A DNA stretch of 64,000 nt from Beta vulgaris subsp. vulgaris (lineage: Eukaryota > Streptophyta > Magnoliopsida > Caryophyllales > Amaranthaceae), in contig NC_079207.1 in assembly GCF_026745355.1 (NCBI RefSeq), forward strand, positions 17,702,959 to 17,766,958, read 5' to 3'. The notes under the pieces were generated by a model. That model did no database searches, had not been told where the DNA came from, and saw only the letters and a program-made list of their open reading frames with translations. Position 1 is the stretch's first letter; each line of letters begins with the position of its first letter. Of the stretch, positions 26,201 through 36,214 are shown in pieces. The position numbers and the translations under genes were made by a program.

Positions 26201-28229
26201 ACATCCACCAAAAGCAGTATAACCATACATTCCTAATACCAACACCCACCATCCACAGTTCTGCGTGATGGCAACTCCGATGATTCCGAACTTAAGCACG
26301 GAAACCAACAACCAGGCCACGGTTAAGTGCACCACCAGCGCTATGACTGAGACACATGCCACGACACCAGCCTTGAGCTGGCATTGCAGGAACCTTTGTA
26401 GTGGGAACTGAAAGGCAAAGCTGAAATGAACCGGCAGCATCCAAAGAGCCGCCGTGCCAGCTAACTCGGCGACATCATCTGCTTGGCCTAGGAGCTTCAT
26501 TAGAGGAGAGGCAAATATATACAAGGGTAAAAGTAGGATGCAACATATGAATAATACAATCCATGACCTTTGCATGTAAATTCCCAACATGTGGTATTTC
26601 TTTGCTCCATATGCTTGCCCACATAGTGTCTCCAAAGCACTCGCCATTCCTAACTGTGTAGCAACACAAAGAAGTTACGGGGCCTACCAAAAAATTTTAG
26701 CCACTCGAATTGTTCTATATCTAAAGATCAGATAAGCAAAATTGGCTTAACATCACAGATTATGGTGCCAGTACAACCAACGCTACCAACTTTTTGACTA
26801 GTAATTAAAACACTACAGAGTATTGGCCTTGATACAGCAAAGTGTCTTAAATGACGTTTAAGCTAACCTTTTCCGACACATGCTCATTTGACTTAGGCTT
26901 CTTATTAAGAAAAAAAATAGGATAAATGAAAGGAAAAAGAGGAAATTGAAAAGAAAATTATTACGGATTCCACGCTGCCAGCAAAAAAGGTGAGTTTGAA
27001 CATCATTTACGATACTTGCTGCACCCAAAACAACAGTTTGTGGCATTTTGGCTATTAGTCAAAGTTGGTAGCTGGTGCTAGGTGCACTGGCGCTATAGTT
27101 TGTGGTGTTAAGGCCGATTTTGCCAACATTCAAAGATAAAGGAAATATTTAAAATTCAATTCTGTATACATGTAATGAATGTTATTTATTTTTTAACATC
27201 AACAAAATTCACATTAATTTTATAATATAATTCAAGTTTATACTCCCTCCATTTCTTTTCTTTTTTCCGATCGAGTTTAGAGTGTATTGATCGTCGGTAA
27301 ATAAAGCTTAAGCCTATAAGATCTGATTCGTTCCAAATATATACTATTAACTTCTATAACTTTTACTATTACGTAACTAAAGATATACCTTATGTATATA
27401 CATTAAAATTGTCTAAAAATCAAACAATAGAATTTCGAAATGAAATGAGTATATGCTAAAATTTATTACTGGATCTTATATTACTACCTTCATTTTATTC
27501 CTAAAAACATTAGCTACACACTTTGCTTTCATATAACAAAAGACAAATCCCCTAAATTAAAAGAGAGAAAAACAAAATCGTAAGAGTTATGTTTGAAAAA
27601 TACAAAATTAAAATAAAATATTTGAGGAGAGAGAATATGTAGTAGAGATGAATTGAAAATGTGGAGAAAAAGATATAGAAAATGTTAGCGATTAGAGTTT
27701 TTCCTATACGAGACCGACTATGTCTACTTTTATATTAAAATTAGACCTTTTTTTGTAATAATTTTTGTAACAATTATAGATAAAATAAAAAAATATACAT
27801 TATAAAGAAACTACCTAAAAAACAAAAGCCAATTCAATAAAAAGAAACAAAGGTAGTATTTGAGAGTACCATGAGACCAAAATCAAAGCCAACAACGATA
27901 TTGCAACTGATGGACATGGCAGCAAGCTCAAGGTCACCAAGATGACCGGCGAATGCTTGGGTTGCAATCAACAAACTGTAGGAAGCAACTCGGCTAATGA
28001 TAGATGGGCCGACGACATGCCATAACTTGTTGGATTCAGCCCATACTCTTTTAACAAGAGTAGTATGTTCAACAAAACCATCACCATTTCGATCTCCATA
28101 ATTAGTAATGTATCTATCTTGCAACAACTGCTTTGTTGATGGAGGAGCTCCATTATCTGAATGATTGTAGCTCTCCAACAATGGAACCTTTTGGTTTTCC
28201 AATTTCTTGGAACTAGTGTCACTAGACAT
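11211..28229 (-). CDS. MATE efflux transporter, DETOXIFICATION (DTX27-like), gene B
   Basis: Tandem paralogue of the MATE gene at 36.2-51.8 kb, with the same predicted role. Coding exons, in order: 27870-28229, 26112-26653, 24328-24414, 23235-23291, 12487-12725, 11658-11776, 11455-11544, 11211-11258. They total 1542 nt (513 residues); all introns are GT-AG with the same phases as gene A, and no frame break is seen. Motifs include [82 protein letters not shown] and GVAVGSGWQ. Differences from gene A lie mainly in the N-terminal tail and in membrane segments, which could reflect substrate divergence (inference). Intron 4 (12726-23234, 10.5 kb) is packed with transposons, so exons 5-8 lie about 10 kb from exon 4 and automatic annotation may split the gene. 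A TATA-like box lies about 100 bp before the ATG, and an AATAAA is on the minus strand at 11176-11181, about 30 bp after the stop. Confidence 0.92.
12890..13149. mobile_element. Stowaway-type MITE in gene B intron 4
   Basis: 260 bp with TA on both sides. The left end (cttcctctatttcttaatag) and inverted right end (cgtccttcatttcttattgg) are imperfect CTCCCTCCRTTTC-type TIRs. Non-coding. Confidence 0.65.
13206..13437. mobile_element. Small TIR element in gene B intron 4
   Basis: About 232 bp. The left end GAAAAATTGATAGGAATAAT and inverted right end GAAAAAATTATAGGAATAAT match nearly throughout. No clear target duplication; superfamily unknown. Confidence 0.5.
13770..14659. mobile_element. Mutator-like element with very long inverted repeats
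   Basis: 890 bp flanked by a perfect 9-bp duplication, TATATAGTA (13761-13769 and 14660-14668), which is diagnostic for Mutator-like insertion. Terminal repeats match for more than 110 bp (CCGAGTTTTC, TACCCTCGCACTTTT and AATACAC blocks in both arms). Weaker inverted similarity (CTAACCCTAA/TTAACC blocks) continues to about 230 bp per arm around a GC-rich core. ORFs in the core are low-complexity Gly/Arg and not credible. In gene B intron 4. Confidence 0.8.
14997..15510 (-). mobile_element. Helitron, non-autonomous, 3' end eroded (H2)
   Basis: About 514 bp. Minus orientation: 5' TCTCTCTCATATAGGG at the right; at the left a perfect GCACG/CGTGC stem, with the terminal CTAG degraded. Internal blocks such as GATATATTAATTCGGTAATG are shared with the copy at 9347-9868. 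Confidence 0.7.
15780..16320 (+). pseudogene. LINE fragment with RT-type zinc finger
   Basis: Plus-strand reading in changing frames gives a zf-RVT pattern ending CCFYGFHNELVAHLFFDCVF then VVWTKILLWL, typical of LINE ORF2 C-termini in plants. No RT core and no poly(A) tail. The downstream 16320-16660 may include its 3' UTR and a small LTR-like piece, neither well bounded. Confidence 0.6.
16887..17035 (+). repeat. 5' LTR of Copia 2
   Basis: 149 bp, TATTAGG to TTAACA, about 90% identical to the 3' copy by eye with a 4-bp indel. This implies an old insertion. No matching 5-bp target duplication is visible. Confidence 0.8.
18467..19868. mobile_element. Non-autonomous CACTA element inside Copia 2
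   Basis: 1402 bp bounded by CACTAGTGGAAAA and the inverse of CACTAGTGAAGAG, with a perfect 3-bp CTG duplication (18464-18466, 19869-19871): CACTA superfamily. Both subterminal regions carry repeated hairpin units built on GAAGGGTTGCGGTTTT and its complement, likely transposase-binding sites. The middle has a CT-rich leader-like stretch and AT-rich DNA; no transposase. Copia sequence continues on either side (VLYVP to the left, CDLVSVSQL to the right). Confidence 0.85.
22862..23007 (+). repeat. 3' LTR of Copia 2
   Basis: 146 bp partner of the LTR at 16887. Its right edge lies 227 bp from gene B exon 4. Confidence 0.8.
23615..23879. mobile_element. hAT-type MITE in gene B intron 3
   Basis: 265 bp with a perfect 8-bp target duplication CGAGGAAG (23607-23614, 23880-23887). 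Ends CAGAGGGGTAGATG and inverted CAGGGTCGTCTTG are imperfect TIRs, and GGGCCCCCAAAA blocks recur inside both ends. Non-coding. Confidence 0.75.
24806..25087. mobile_element. Stowaway MITE in gene B intron 2
   Basis: 282 bp with TA on both sides and TIRs CTCCCTCCATTTCTTTTTAA / CTCCCTCCGTTTTGTTTTAA. CT-rich interior; frames across it are not genes. Confidence 0.85.
25651..26077. mobile_element. TIR element (MITE) in gene B intron 2
   Basis: About 427 bp. AGGTCCTGTTTGACAATTAG at the left and AGGTGGTTGGCAATTAGAG inverted at the right form TIRs, with internal GAGTTTAGAGTTTA repeats. Target duplication unclear. Its right edge lies about 35 bp from exon 2. Confidence 0.55.
27243..27449. mobile_element. 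Stowaway-type MITE in gene B intron 1
   Basis: 207 bp between TA dinucleotides, with CTCCCTCCATTTC at the left and CTCATTTCATTTC inverted at the right. Confidence 0.6.
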
Positions 28230-28329
28230 AACTTTTATGATCTTACAAAATTGCTTATCTTCAAGGGAAGAGAGAGGAGGAAGGTTGTGGAAGGAAGATA
28301 ATTAGAGAGAACAAAACTAAAACGTGCGT

Positions 28330-28356
28330 AATATATAATTCTGCAATGTTGCAGAA
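28330..28356 (-). promoter_or_regulatory. TATA-like box and adjoining 8-bp inverted repeat upstream of gene B
   Basis: The run tatataat at about 28332-28339 reads as a TATA-like box on the minus strand, about 100 bp before the gene B ATG and followed by a pyrimidine-rich leader. Directly upstream in gene orientation (28339-28356) is a perfect inverted repeat, TTCTGCAA-TG-TTGCAGAA. The position suits a core promoter; a factor-binding role for the palindrome is inference. Confidence 0.4.
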
Positions 28357-28436
28357 ACTGCATTTTTTTTTTAGGGGACCACCTCACGGAAGAAAGTGAA
28401 ATGATCCAATTCAAAGAAAATTATATGCCATATGCC

Positions 28437-28438
28437 AC

Positions 28439-28473
<35 letters not shown>

Positions 28474-28540
28474 TTAATACCAATAACAATAACAATAATA
28501 ATATCAACAAAAATAATAATGATAATTACAATAAAAATAA
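28437..28540. repeat. (AAT)n microsatellite
   Basis: AAT/AAC-rich tract just before the Mutator-like element at 28541. A similar AT-rich tract resumes beyond 29545, so the element sits within a low-complexity array. Confidence 0.8.
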
Positions 28541-29535
28541 GGAAAAATTGACAAAAATAAGTCAACCTTTACCCGGTCTTCCACATTTAAGTCAACCTTT
28601 TGAAAATCCAGTGATAATACAACCTTTGCAGCATTTAAGCCAAATTTAGGTCAGATTACCTATAACTTGTTCGTAACCGGTGAAAAATATTTTGATTTTT
28701 TTTCCCTTTTTTCTTTAATTAATCTCCTCCTTCTTTCTTCTAATCTCCTCTCCATCTCTCTCTCCTCCTCCCACTTCATTCGACATCACCACCACTTCTT
28801 AATCTCCTCCCTCTTTGTCTCTTCTCCTCCCACTTCATTCACCGACACCACCACCAACCACTGTCATCAATTTATTCTCTCTCTTCTACCACAACCACCA
28901 CCATTACTGACTTCTCCTTTGTAATTTCGGCTTGGTGCAGTGGGTGGAAAACGGTGGTTTCCGGCTAGGGGTTTGGGTGGTTATGGTAGATTCCAAATTT
29001 GGGTTTGTGTTGGATTTTGGGGGTTTTGGGCGGGTTTGGATGGTTTCCGTCTAGGGGTTTTAGGGTTTAGGGTGGTTTTGGGATGGTTGACAATGGTGGT
29101 GGGACTGAATTGACAGTATGGTGGGGCTGGGTTTGGTGCTGGTGGGGGCTGGGTTAGTAGTGGTGATGGTGGGGTTGGGTTAATAGTGGTGGTGCGACTG
29201 GGTTGGTGTTAGTGGGGTTAGGTTAAATGGTGGTGGGGCTAGGTTAGTGGTGTTGGGGTTGGGTTATATGGTTGGCGGTGGTTGGTGGTGGGGTTGGGTT
29301 AATGGTGGTAAGTGGTGAGGTTGGGTTAGTGGTGTTAATTAATCATAGGAAAAAAAGGAAAAAAAAAAAATTATTTATAATAAACCTGCTGCAACCTGTG
29401 CTAGCAGGTAACAGGAGTCCCCTGTCCTAATATTGGTTTAAATGATATAAAGGTTGTATTAACTCTGGATTATCAAATGGTTGGCTTAAATGTGGAAGAC
29501 CGAGTAAAGGTTGGCTTATTTTTGTCAATTTTTCC
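28541..29535. mobile_element. Mutator-like element in an AAT microsatellite
   Basis: 995 bp. TIRs of about 115 bp: GGAAAAATTGACAAAAATAA at the left matches the inverted right end almost perfectly at first and well thereafter (CGGTCTTCCACATTTAAG block in both). Flanking 9-mers TAAAAATAA and TAAAATTAA differ at one base. Interior has a CT-rich, start-region-like part and a GGTTGGGTTAGTGGTGG-type minisatellite at about 28960-29340; no transposase. Same family as 646-2514. Confidence 0.75.
28960..29340 (+). repeat. Irregular G/T-rich minisatellite
   Basis: Imperfect repeats around GGTGGGGTTGGGTTAGTGGT inside the Mutator-like element. Strongly strand-asymmetric (G and T only over long runs); non-coding. 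Confidence 0.6.
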
Positions 29536-29544
29536 TAAAATTAA

Positions 29545-30124
29545 TAAGAAATTATTATTATTATAAAAACAATAATAGAATATAACGACAATAGAAATAT
29601 AAAAAATAAAAAATTAATTTTATTGTAATTATAATATTAATGACAATGACAATATTAATAGTAATATTCAAAATAAAAATAATAATTAAAATATTAAATA
29701 AAATTGAACTGAAATTAACTGAATTGAAATTAAATTAATTGAACTGAAATTAACCAGAAATGAACATTTAATTAAAATGGGATGAAATTAACTAAAAATA
29801 ATCAAGAGGGCTTTGAAGTATATAACAAACTTGAGTTACGCATAACTTTGAATATTTGACTTTATAGCGATATTATTCAATTGCAATTAGAAGTTAGAAA
29901 GCTATATTTCCCTTATATCTGCACTTATATATTATGTATTTTCACTTTTTAGAAATTGAATAATATTGTTTTGTTCAGCATGAATTTTTGTTAGAAAGGA
30001 GTGGCAAAAAATTTCTAATATTCTTTTTTTCGGAGTTACATCACTTTTTCATTAGTGTTACATCACTTGTTCATTAAAGTTATAGCGCGTAAAATCCATT
30101 TTCATTTCTCATGTCAGTATACAT
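29545..30124. repeat. AT-rich, AAT/ATT low-complexity DNA
   Basis: Decayed AAT repeats with GAATTGAAATTAA-type runs; no gene seen. Confidence 0.6.
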
Positions 30125-30151
30125 TCTCATATGAACTCACATCTATATATA

Positions 30152-30671
30152 CTAGCAATTTATGTACGCGATGCGTGCCTCGCTTTTTTGAACATAATTT
30201 ATAAAATTTTTTTGGGCATAAAAAAAGGAAAAATTTGAACATTAGACATGTTGTTTGGGCTAGCTAATTTTGTTGATTAAGCCTATATCACTTAACCAAA
30301 CCCGTCTTTTATTATCTACTTTATTTCTACTTTCTTTAAGATTTTTTAAATTAAAACTAATGAGCGATAAAAGAATATTATGCAGATTCATTAAGTATTT
30401 CTTTTATTTTTATCAACAAAGTATTTTATTTTAATTAAATCATTTCACTTTATTGATTGATTGTATTTTCCTTTTTGGTTTATTACTTGATTGTGTATTG
30501 ATTGATCCAATATTTGATTAATATAATGTTCTTTGTTAATTTTTTTATGCTATATTTCAGTTTGATTTTCTTTCATTTTTATTTTGGTATGAGTAGTGGA
30601 TTTACCAAGGGGTAATTAAGTAAATTTACTGGGGGACACCATAGCTCACCCCTTCCCTTATATAATAGAGA
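30152..30671 (-). mobile_element. Helitron, non-autonomous (H3)
   Basis: 520 bp. Minus orientation: 5' TCTCTATTATATAAGGGAAG at the right; at the left a GCACGC/GCGTAC hairpin (one mismatch), then CTAG. Flanked by A and T. Interior unlike H1/H2 beyond the ends. Confidence 0.75.
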
Positions 30672-30682
30672 TGTAGAAGTGA

Positions 30683-31419
30683 CGGCCTGTTCTTTTCGGC
30701 ATAAAACAGCTGAACTGAACTGAACTGAACTGAACTGATTAGAGCTGAACTGAACTGAACTGAACGTATTGGAGCTGAGCTGAACTGAACTGAACTGAAC
30801 TGAATTGAACTGAATGGAACTGAATTGAATTGAACTGAATTGAATTAAATTAAATTAAATTGAATTAAACTGAATGTAATAAATATATAAATGATATTTT
30901 AAACAATAATAATATGAATATTAAATAATAATTATAATGATAAGTAATAATAATGAATAATAATAGTATTTTGGATATTTTTAAATGATAGTTATAAATA
31001 AAAAATATTAATAATTATAAATTAATAGTAATAATAATAATTAATGATAATAATGATAATTAATAATAATTATTTTATATTATTTGTATTAATATATTAA
31101 TACTTGATGATGATATATAATAACAATAATATCTAAGAAGTAAATTAATATTACTATTTTAATAATTAGATTTAATAATATAAAAATATTTAGTAATAAA
31201 AATAATGATTGGATTGGACCGCGAAAATTACATCATAAACCGTCTTGATGCGATTTGATTGGTTATGGGCTAAAAAAAGTGGGTTTATTTGTGCTTTGAC
31301 CTAAACCATGTTCCTCCTAATAATAATAGTAATAATAATGAGTAAAGCTATAACAAACAAAATAATATATAGAAACAACAACAATAATAATAATACTTAA
31401 TAGTAATGATATATATTTA

Positions 31420-31456
<37 letters not shown>

Positions 31457-31483
31457 GTAATGATAATAATAATAATATTAATA

Positions 31484-31531
<48 letters not shown>

Positions 31532-31727
31532 GTAATTAGTAAAATAAATTATACCAATATAATAATAATATTTAACAAAATGGTTATAAAAGAATGGAGT
31601 TGAACTGAACTGAACTGAACTGAACTGAACTGATCTGAACTGATCTGAACTGAACTGAACTGAACTGAACTGAACTGATTGGAGCTGAACTGAACTAAAC
31701 TGAAAATAAGCTGGGGAGAACAGGCCC
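30683..31727. mobile_element. TIR element built of TGAAC and AAT repeats
   Basis: 1045 bp between TGA trinucleotides (30680-30682, 31728-31730). Ends CGGCCTGTTCTTTTCGGC and inverted GGGCCTGTTCTCCCCAGC are TIRs. Inside each end is a CTGAA pentamer array in mirror orientation (about 30710-30870 and 31600-31700); the middle is AAT microsatellite. The 3-bp duplication would fit PIF/Harbinger or CACTA; the TIR fits neither cleanly. Non-coding. Confidence 0.65.
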
Positions 31728-31828
31728 TGAGTTCATATGAGAAATTTGTCACAAAGACCCTGAGACTCGTCACGATGCGACAATAGTTTAGGGTTAAGTC
31801 CTGCAGTAGAAACGATGTAAGAGTAGTG

Positions 31829-32462
31829 TTAACGACACGACATGAACTTAAAAAGACCGAAAATAAACATACCTTCGGTATTCCAGCTGCTAACCAAAGA
31901 TGTCCCAGCTTCCCCTAGCGACGACCTCTTCACAAACACAAACCTGTTTTTCCAACCTCTGTCATTCGACTGGACTCCCCCGACCAGAGGTTCGAACCTC
32001 GCCTTCGCATGTAGGGTTATTCTATTTTTTGCCTTGAACCTAATTTCATAGTGTAACAGTAGGTCGTGGAGGGTGAAGGCTTCTTCCCACGACGCCGTCA
32101 CCCTGTCGATGACGCTCAGAATCCGCCAGACCTGAGCATAATTTGCCCAGGACTGATCTGGTAAATCTGCATCACGTCCCTTGCTAAGGGGGTGAAGGAA
32201 GTCTTAGACCTATCTTGAAAAGGTACTCGTAGAGCACCACCCATTTGGGGGGACATAATTCTGGTGGTTCGTCAGACTCAGCGTTCCTAATGACAGTACT
32301 TTCGGGCAAATTCCCTAAGTCTAAAAACCTTAATAGATCTTCTTCTGACATCGTTGACAGTTCATGTTCATTTTCTACCCTTTGTTCTACAGTTTTCTCT
32401 TTCCCTCTCGATTTTTCTTGGTTTTTTACGAATGTTCTAATACTGCGTCCGCTAGGAGCCAT
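31829..32462 (-). pseudogene. Gypsy-type (Tat-like) gag-side ORF fragment
   Basis: Two minus-strand frames, 32462-32184 and 32101-31829. The first starts MAPSGRS and ends PKWVVLYEYLFKIGLRLPSP; the second contains FEPLVGGVQSNDRGWKNRFVFVKR. That pair resembles the N-terminal domain annotated as putative gypsy-type transposon in plant Tat-lineage elements. A frameshift lies between them and the rest of the polyprotein is missing. Confidence 0.55.
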
Positions 32463-33558
32463 AAGTGCAAGGAAGAAAAGAACTACGAATTAAAGAAATT
32501 GATGAGCGGAGAAGTATGCGAATTACCTGGAATCACTGTTCGGTTTTCCGGCGGAGAGAATAAGGAAAATTATAGAAACTACCTTACTTAAAGAGAGAGA
32601 AAGATTTGAAGGAGTTGAAATAAAAGTTAGAATCCTTAACCCCCCAAGATATTTATGCCATCAAGAGTAATCATGACATTGTGCCAACGGTTAGAATTAA
32701 AACGGCTATTTAAAAAAGAAAACTACCTTTTGTATTTTGAGACCATTGGGCTACCAAATATAACCGCCTAAAACGGATCTTCCTTCCTTCCTTGTGTCTC
32801 CTTGAGGAATTTTTTCTATAAATTGACAAAAGCGAGATTCTTCATGTGATTTTTGATATCTTGATAACTTGGAAAGAATTTCATTTGATTTATTGATTTC
32901 TCTTAACAATTGTCTCATGGGTTTTGTGTTACCCCGATTCAACAATTGGGGGAAAACTGTTATGGATGAATTTTTTAACAGGATGACATTTGACGCAATG
33001 ACGTGATGACTCGATGACATGATGCCATCTGACATGATGACGAAGTAACTATGACTTAAAGACGCAGCAAAGAACGCGAGATTGGGGCAGAGCATTAAGT
33101 GGTATCGGTTTAGCTAAATAAGGAAGGAGTGTAATGAGCCGTTGAGGAGCAAGGATCATGACGTTGGAGCGTGAATGAGAAACATCTCCCATGATTGAAG
33201 GACCAAAATTGATGTAATAATTAGTGAATTTATTATGTATTCGTTGAGAAAAAGCCAAGGAAAGAAAAAAAGGCGTACAAAAGAGGGTAGAGGATCATTA
33301 GTGATTTTGTACGCAACATTATCAAAAGAACACTTGAGAGAAAAATACTTTTGTAACGTCAGTCACTCACTAAGAAAGACAGTGAGTCATAGTAGATTGG
33401 TTGATCTCCATCCACCCGCGGTTTTTACCCATCTTCATTGGGGTTTTCCGCGTCACCATTTTTGTGTGTTCATCCCCTTTGATCCCCGTTGCATTCGTTT
33501 GTAGCATTGACTTAAACATAATCTGGTTGAATCGTCCCAAACTTTAATTTCGTCGTAA
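32463..33558 (-). other. Possible leader/LTR remnant of the Gypsy fragment
   Basis: Upstream of the gag-like start in minus orientation. No coding family recognised, no primer-binding site identified, no second LTR copy. Assignment is by position only. Confidence 0.25.
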
Positions 33559-33584
33559 GTGATAAATTTTAGCATAAATAGTTG

Positions 33585-33700
33585 TGGGTGGGGGGATTCG
33601 GGTTTGTTGGATCTCTGGGTGAGTGCCCTATGCGAGGGCAGCCCAAAGGAAATTCAACTTACCAAAGGGTTCTCGAAAGAGGGGCCCAAAAAAATTATAA
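33585..33700 (+). repeat. SINE 3' fragment
   Basis: Shares the GGGTCTCTGGGTG-type, GAGGGCAGCC and TTCAACTTACCAA blocks with the complete SINE at 52287-52485, but lacks the tRNA-like head. Confidence 0.5.
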
Positions 33701-33708
33701 GAACACAA

Positions 33709-34524
33709 CTAGTATATTTTGCCCGGGCGATGCCCCGAACAGTTATATTTATCAAATATATTATTACTCATAAGTTTAATACTTCCTCTATTCCAAATTA
33801 AATGCAACAATTTGGATGACACATTCTCCTAGGCCAAATCTCTTAGGGTGAGATTAAGAAAAAAATAAGGGCTTGTGACTAAGTTAATAAGGAGAGAAAA
33901 AGTGGGATCACATAAAAAGTAAGGGAATATGACTAAGTTACTAAGGCTTAATTAGTTTAGTAAAGGTATATTCGTAATTCGACACTCAAAATCTTTACCA
34001 AGAATAGAAAGAAGTAAAATGTTGCATTTAATTTGAAATTGTCGTTTTTAGAAATTGTTGCATTTAATTTAGAACGGATGAAGTAATTGATTTTATTAGC
34101 TTTTATAATTTTATTTCTAGTGTGAAATTTAAAAATGAACGTTATAGCATGATAAATTGTTTTAAAAACTTTTCAAGAAATTGGGGATAAAAATAACAAT
34201 GTCAATGAAATTGGGGATCAATTATATTATTACTAAGTTTCATAATTGATTTTATTAGCTTTTGATTATATTTTTCTTTCTAGTACGAAATTGGAAAATC
34301 AACGTTATGGCATAACAAATTGTATTAGGGATCAAAAGGGTTTGTCTATGTCTTCATAGTTACATTGTAAGACTTTATTATGTTTTACTTTGAAACATTA
34401 AACATTAACGTTGTTGTAAATTGGTGGTTAAACTCTCTCATTTTATTTCAAATGTCATGTGTTCGACTCCTAGTAGCTTGTCACCGTTCCTTTTATAAGA
34501 ACACCTTTTAATATATTTATATAA
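33709..34524 (-). mobile_element. Helitron with nested Stowaway (H4)
   Basis: Minus orientation: 3' end CTAG at 33709-33712, preceded by a GGGC-ATC-GCCC hairpin. The right end resembles the 5' end of the copy at 47563-48039 (TAATATATTAAAAG type) with the leading TC mutated. Internal blocks, such as a CATGTGTTCGA stretch, are shared with that copy. A Stowaway MITE is nested at 33782-34083. Confidence 0.6.
33782..34083. mobile_element. Stowaway-type MITE nested in Helitron H4
   Basis: 302 bp between TA dinucleotides. Left end CTTCCTCTATTCCAAATTAA and inverted right end CTTCATCCGTTCTAAATTAA match over about 30 bp. Confidence 0.75.
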
Positions 34525-34731
34525 ATATATCCTACATAATATTGTATTCTACCATCATATGAAAATCAGGTTAATTGGTGTAAATCATTCAAGCAATAAT
34601 TTGGTTATCCCGGTGAAGTTTTAGGCTTAATTAATAGATGTTCATTTTCTAAATACCAAATTATGGCCTTAAGTTTTTTTGATACCAATTTGATAAAGGC
34701 CATGTTTTTAACACCAATATGATAAACTGTT

Positions 34732-35963
34732 TCTACCAGACAACAAGGGTTGGGACGTTAGGAAACTCTACAACCTTTTCATTCCATCTGATGCCCGGCT
34801 TATTCAACGAATAGAGTTGCCCTCTCGACCCGACGTACCAGATAGGATCTATTGGCCTTTGGCTCGTTCAGGGGAATATACTACAAAATCAGGGTATGGC
34901 CTACTCATTCAACAACAGCAACAAGAAAATCATAGCATGACTCTCCCAAACTACTCGGAATTTTTTCGTCACATTTGGGGGTTGAACATCATGCCTAAAT
35001 GGAAACTATTCATCTGGAAAGTGTGGCATAATTGTTTGGCCACATCTTCTAATCTTCATAGACGGGGTGTAACAGACACCAACCAGTGTTCAATTTGCTT
35101 GCATGATGACAAAGACGACCAACACCTCTTCAGGTTTTGCCCCCTCGCTCTAGAGGCCTGGCACAGTTTTGGACTTCAAATTCCGTCGTCGGACGACCCT
35201 TCTATGTCGCTGGCTTCTTGGATCGTGTTTTGGCTCGAAAAATATATAAAAGAAGACGGTTATAGGGGACTACGAGTGCCAATGTTCATTGGCACACTCT
35301 GGGCTATTTGGAAGACAAGAAATGATCAAGTGTTTCGTCAGATTAGAGCAACACTTGAGGGGTTTCATGTTTACGTTACGGAAAGTAGGCACCATCACGA
35401 TCATTTCCTTGCAAATAATAACCCGCTAAGCAAACCTCCTCCAGCTCCAAACTGTTTCTCTCCCCCGGGGTTCCTCATGGTGGATCTTGGCCAGGAGGAG
35501 TTGGAAGAGGTGGATCTTATTATACAAATAGACGGGTCTTGGGACCGATCCAATGGTCATGGTGGCGCTTCATGGGTTGCCACACACCACATGAATCATA
35601 TCCATAGCTCCGGTAAATTTCTGCATGCTTCTTCAGCACTACACACTGAAGTTATGGCATGTCTCTCCGCACTTTGGTGGGTCATCCCCACAAGCTTCTC
35701 CAGTATTCTGATTATGACAGACTCAACACTACTAATACAAAACCTGGAGCCCGGTGCAACAGCAGATATCTCAATTCTCCACATGGTCTCTGATATACGT
35801 GCGACCTCGGGCTATCTTCGAAGCTGCCGCATTATGAAAGGTAGTCGGGCTCAGGTTCGTCAAGCCCACGAGATCGCAAACCAATGTCGCATGCATAGGG
35901 TAAATATAGGGTAATTTCTTTTGTGGTCTTTAGTTTTCTTGCTCCTGTATGTTTCTTCGATGT

Positions 35964-36001
<38 letters not shown>
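34732..36001 (+). mobile_element. 5'-truncated LINE with poly(A) tail
   Basis: 1.27 kb flanked by a perfect 14-bp duplication, TATGATAAACTGTT (34718-34731, 36002-36015), with a 36-A tail at 35965-36000. The frame is open from the truncation point to the stop at 35914. It encodes a zf-RVT domain (PKWKLFIWKVWHNCLATSSN, then CSICLHDDKDDQHLFRFC) and an RNase H domain with IDGSW, TEVMACL and MTDST acidic positions. Reverse transcriptase and endonuclease are absent, so it is a dead-on-arrival copy, but recent. It lies about 214 bp past the gene A stop codon, in opposite orientation. Confidence 0.9.
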
Positions 36002-36002
<1 letters not shown>

Positions 36003-36214
36003 ATGATAAACTGTTGATGTAATACGCCTACTCGGTTAGTATACGAATGAGGTTTCCGCTAAAGTTGTATTAATCTTTAATTAGTAATGAAGCTTGATCG
36101 GTTACAGTTCTGACAATTGAATTGCTTACAAGATCTCCAAGAGCCTCATTGTTGGCCTAAAAGAAATAATTGTATAACAAAACTTTAATGTTGCATTGTA
36201 ATTTGTAAATATGT

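Noticed and set aside
28401..28649. Poly-Asn ORF
   Set aside because: AAT repeat running into a Mutator-like TIR; no protein family.
30710..31710. CRISPR-like or satellite array
   Set aside because: Short direct TGAAC pentamers without spacers, bounded by transposon-like TIRs, in a plant genome.
35596..35784. Minus-strand ORF opposite the LINE
   Set aside because: Shadow frame of the RNase H domain.
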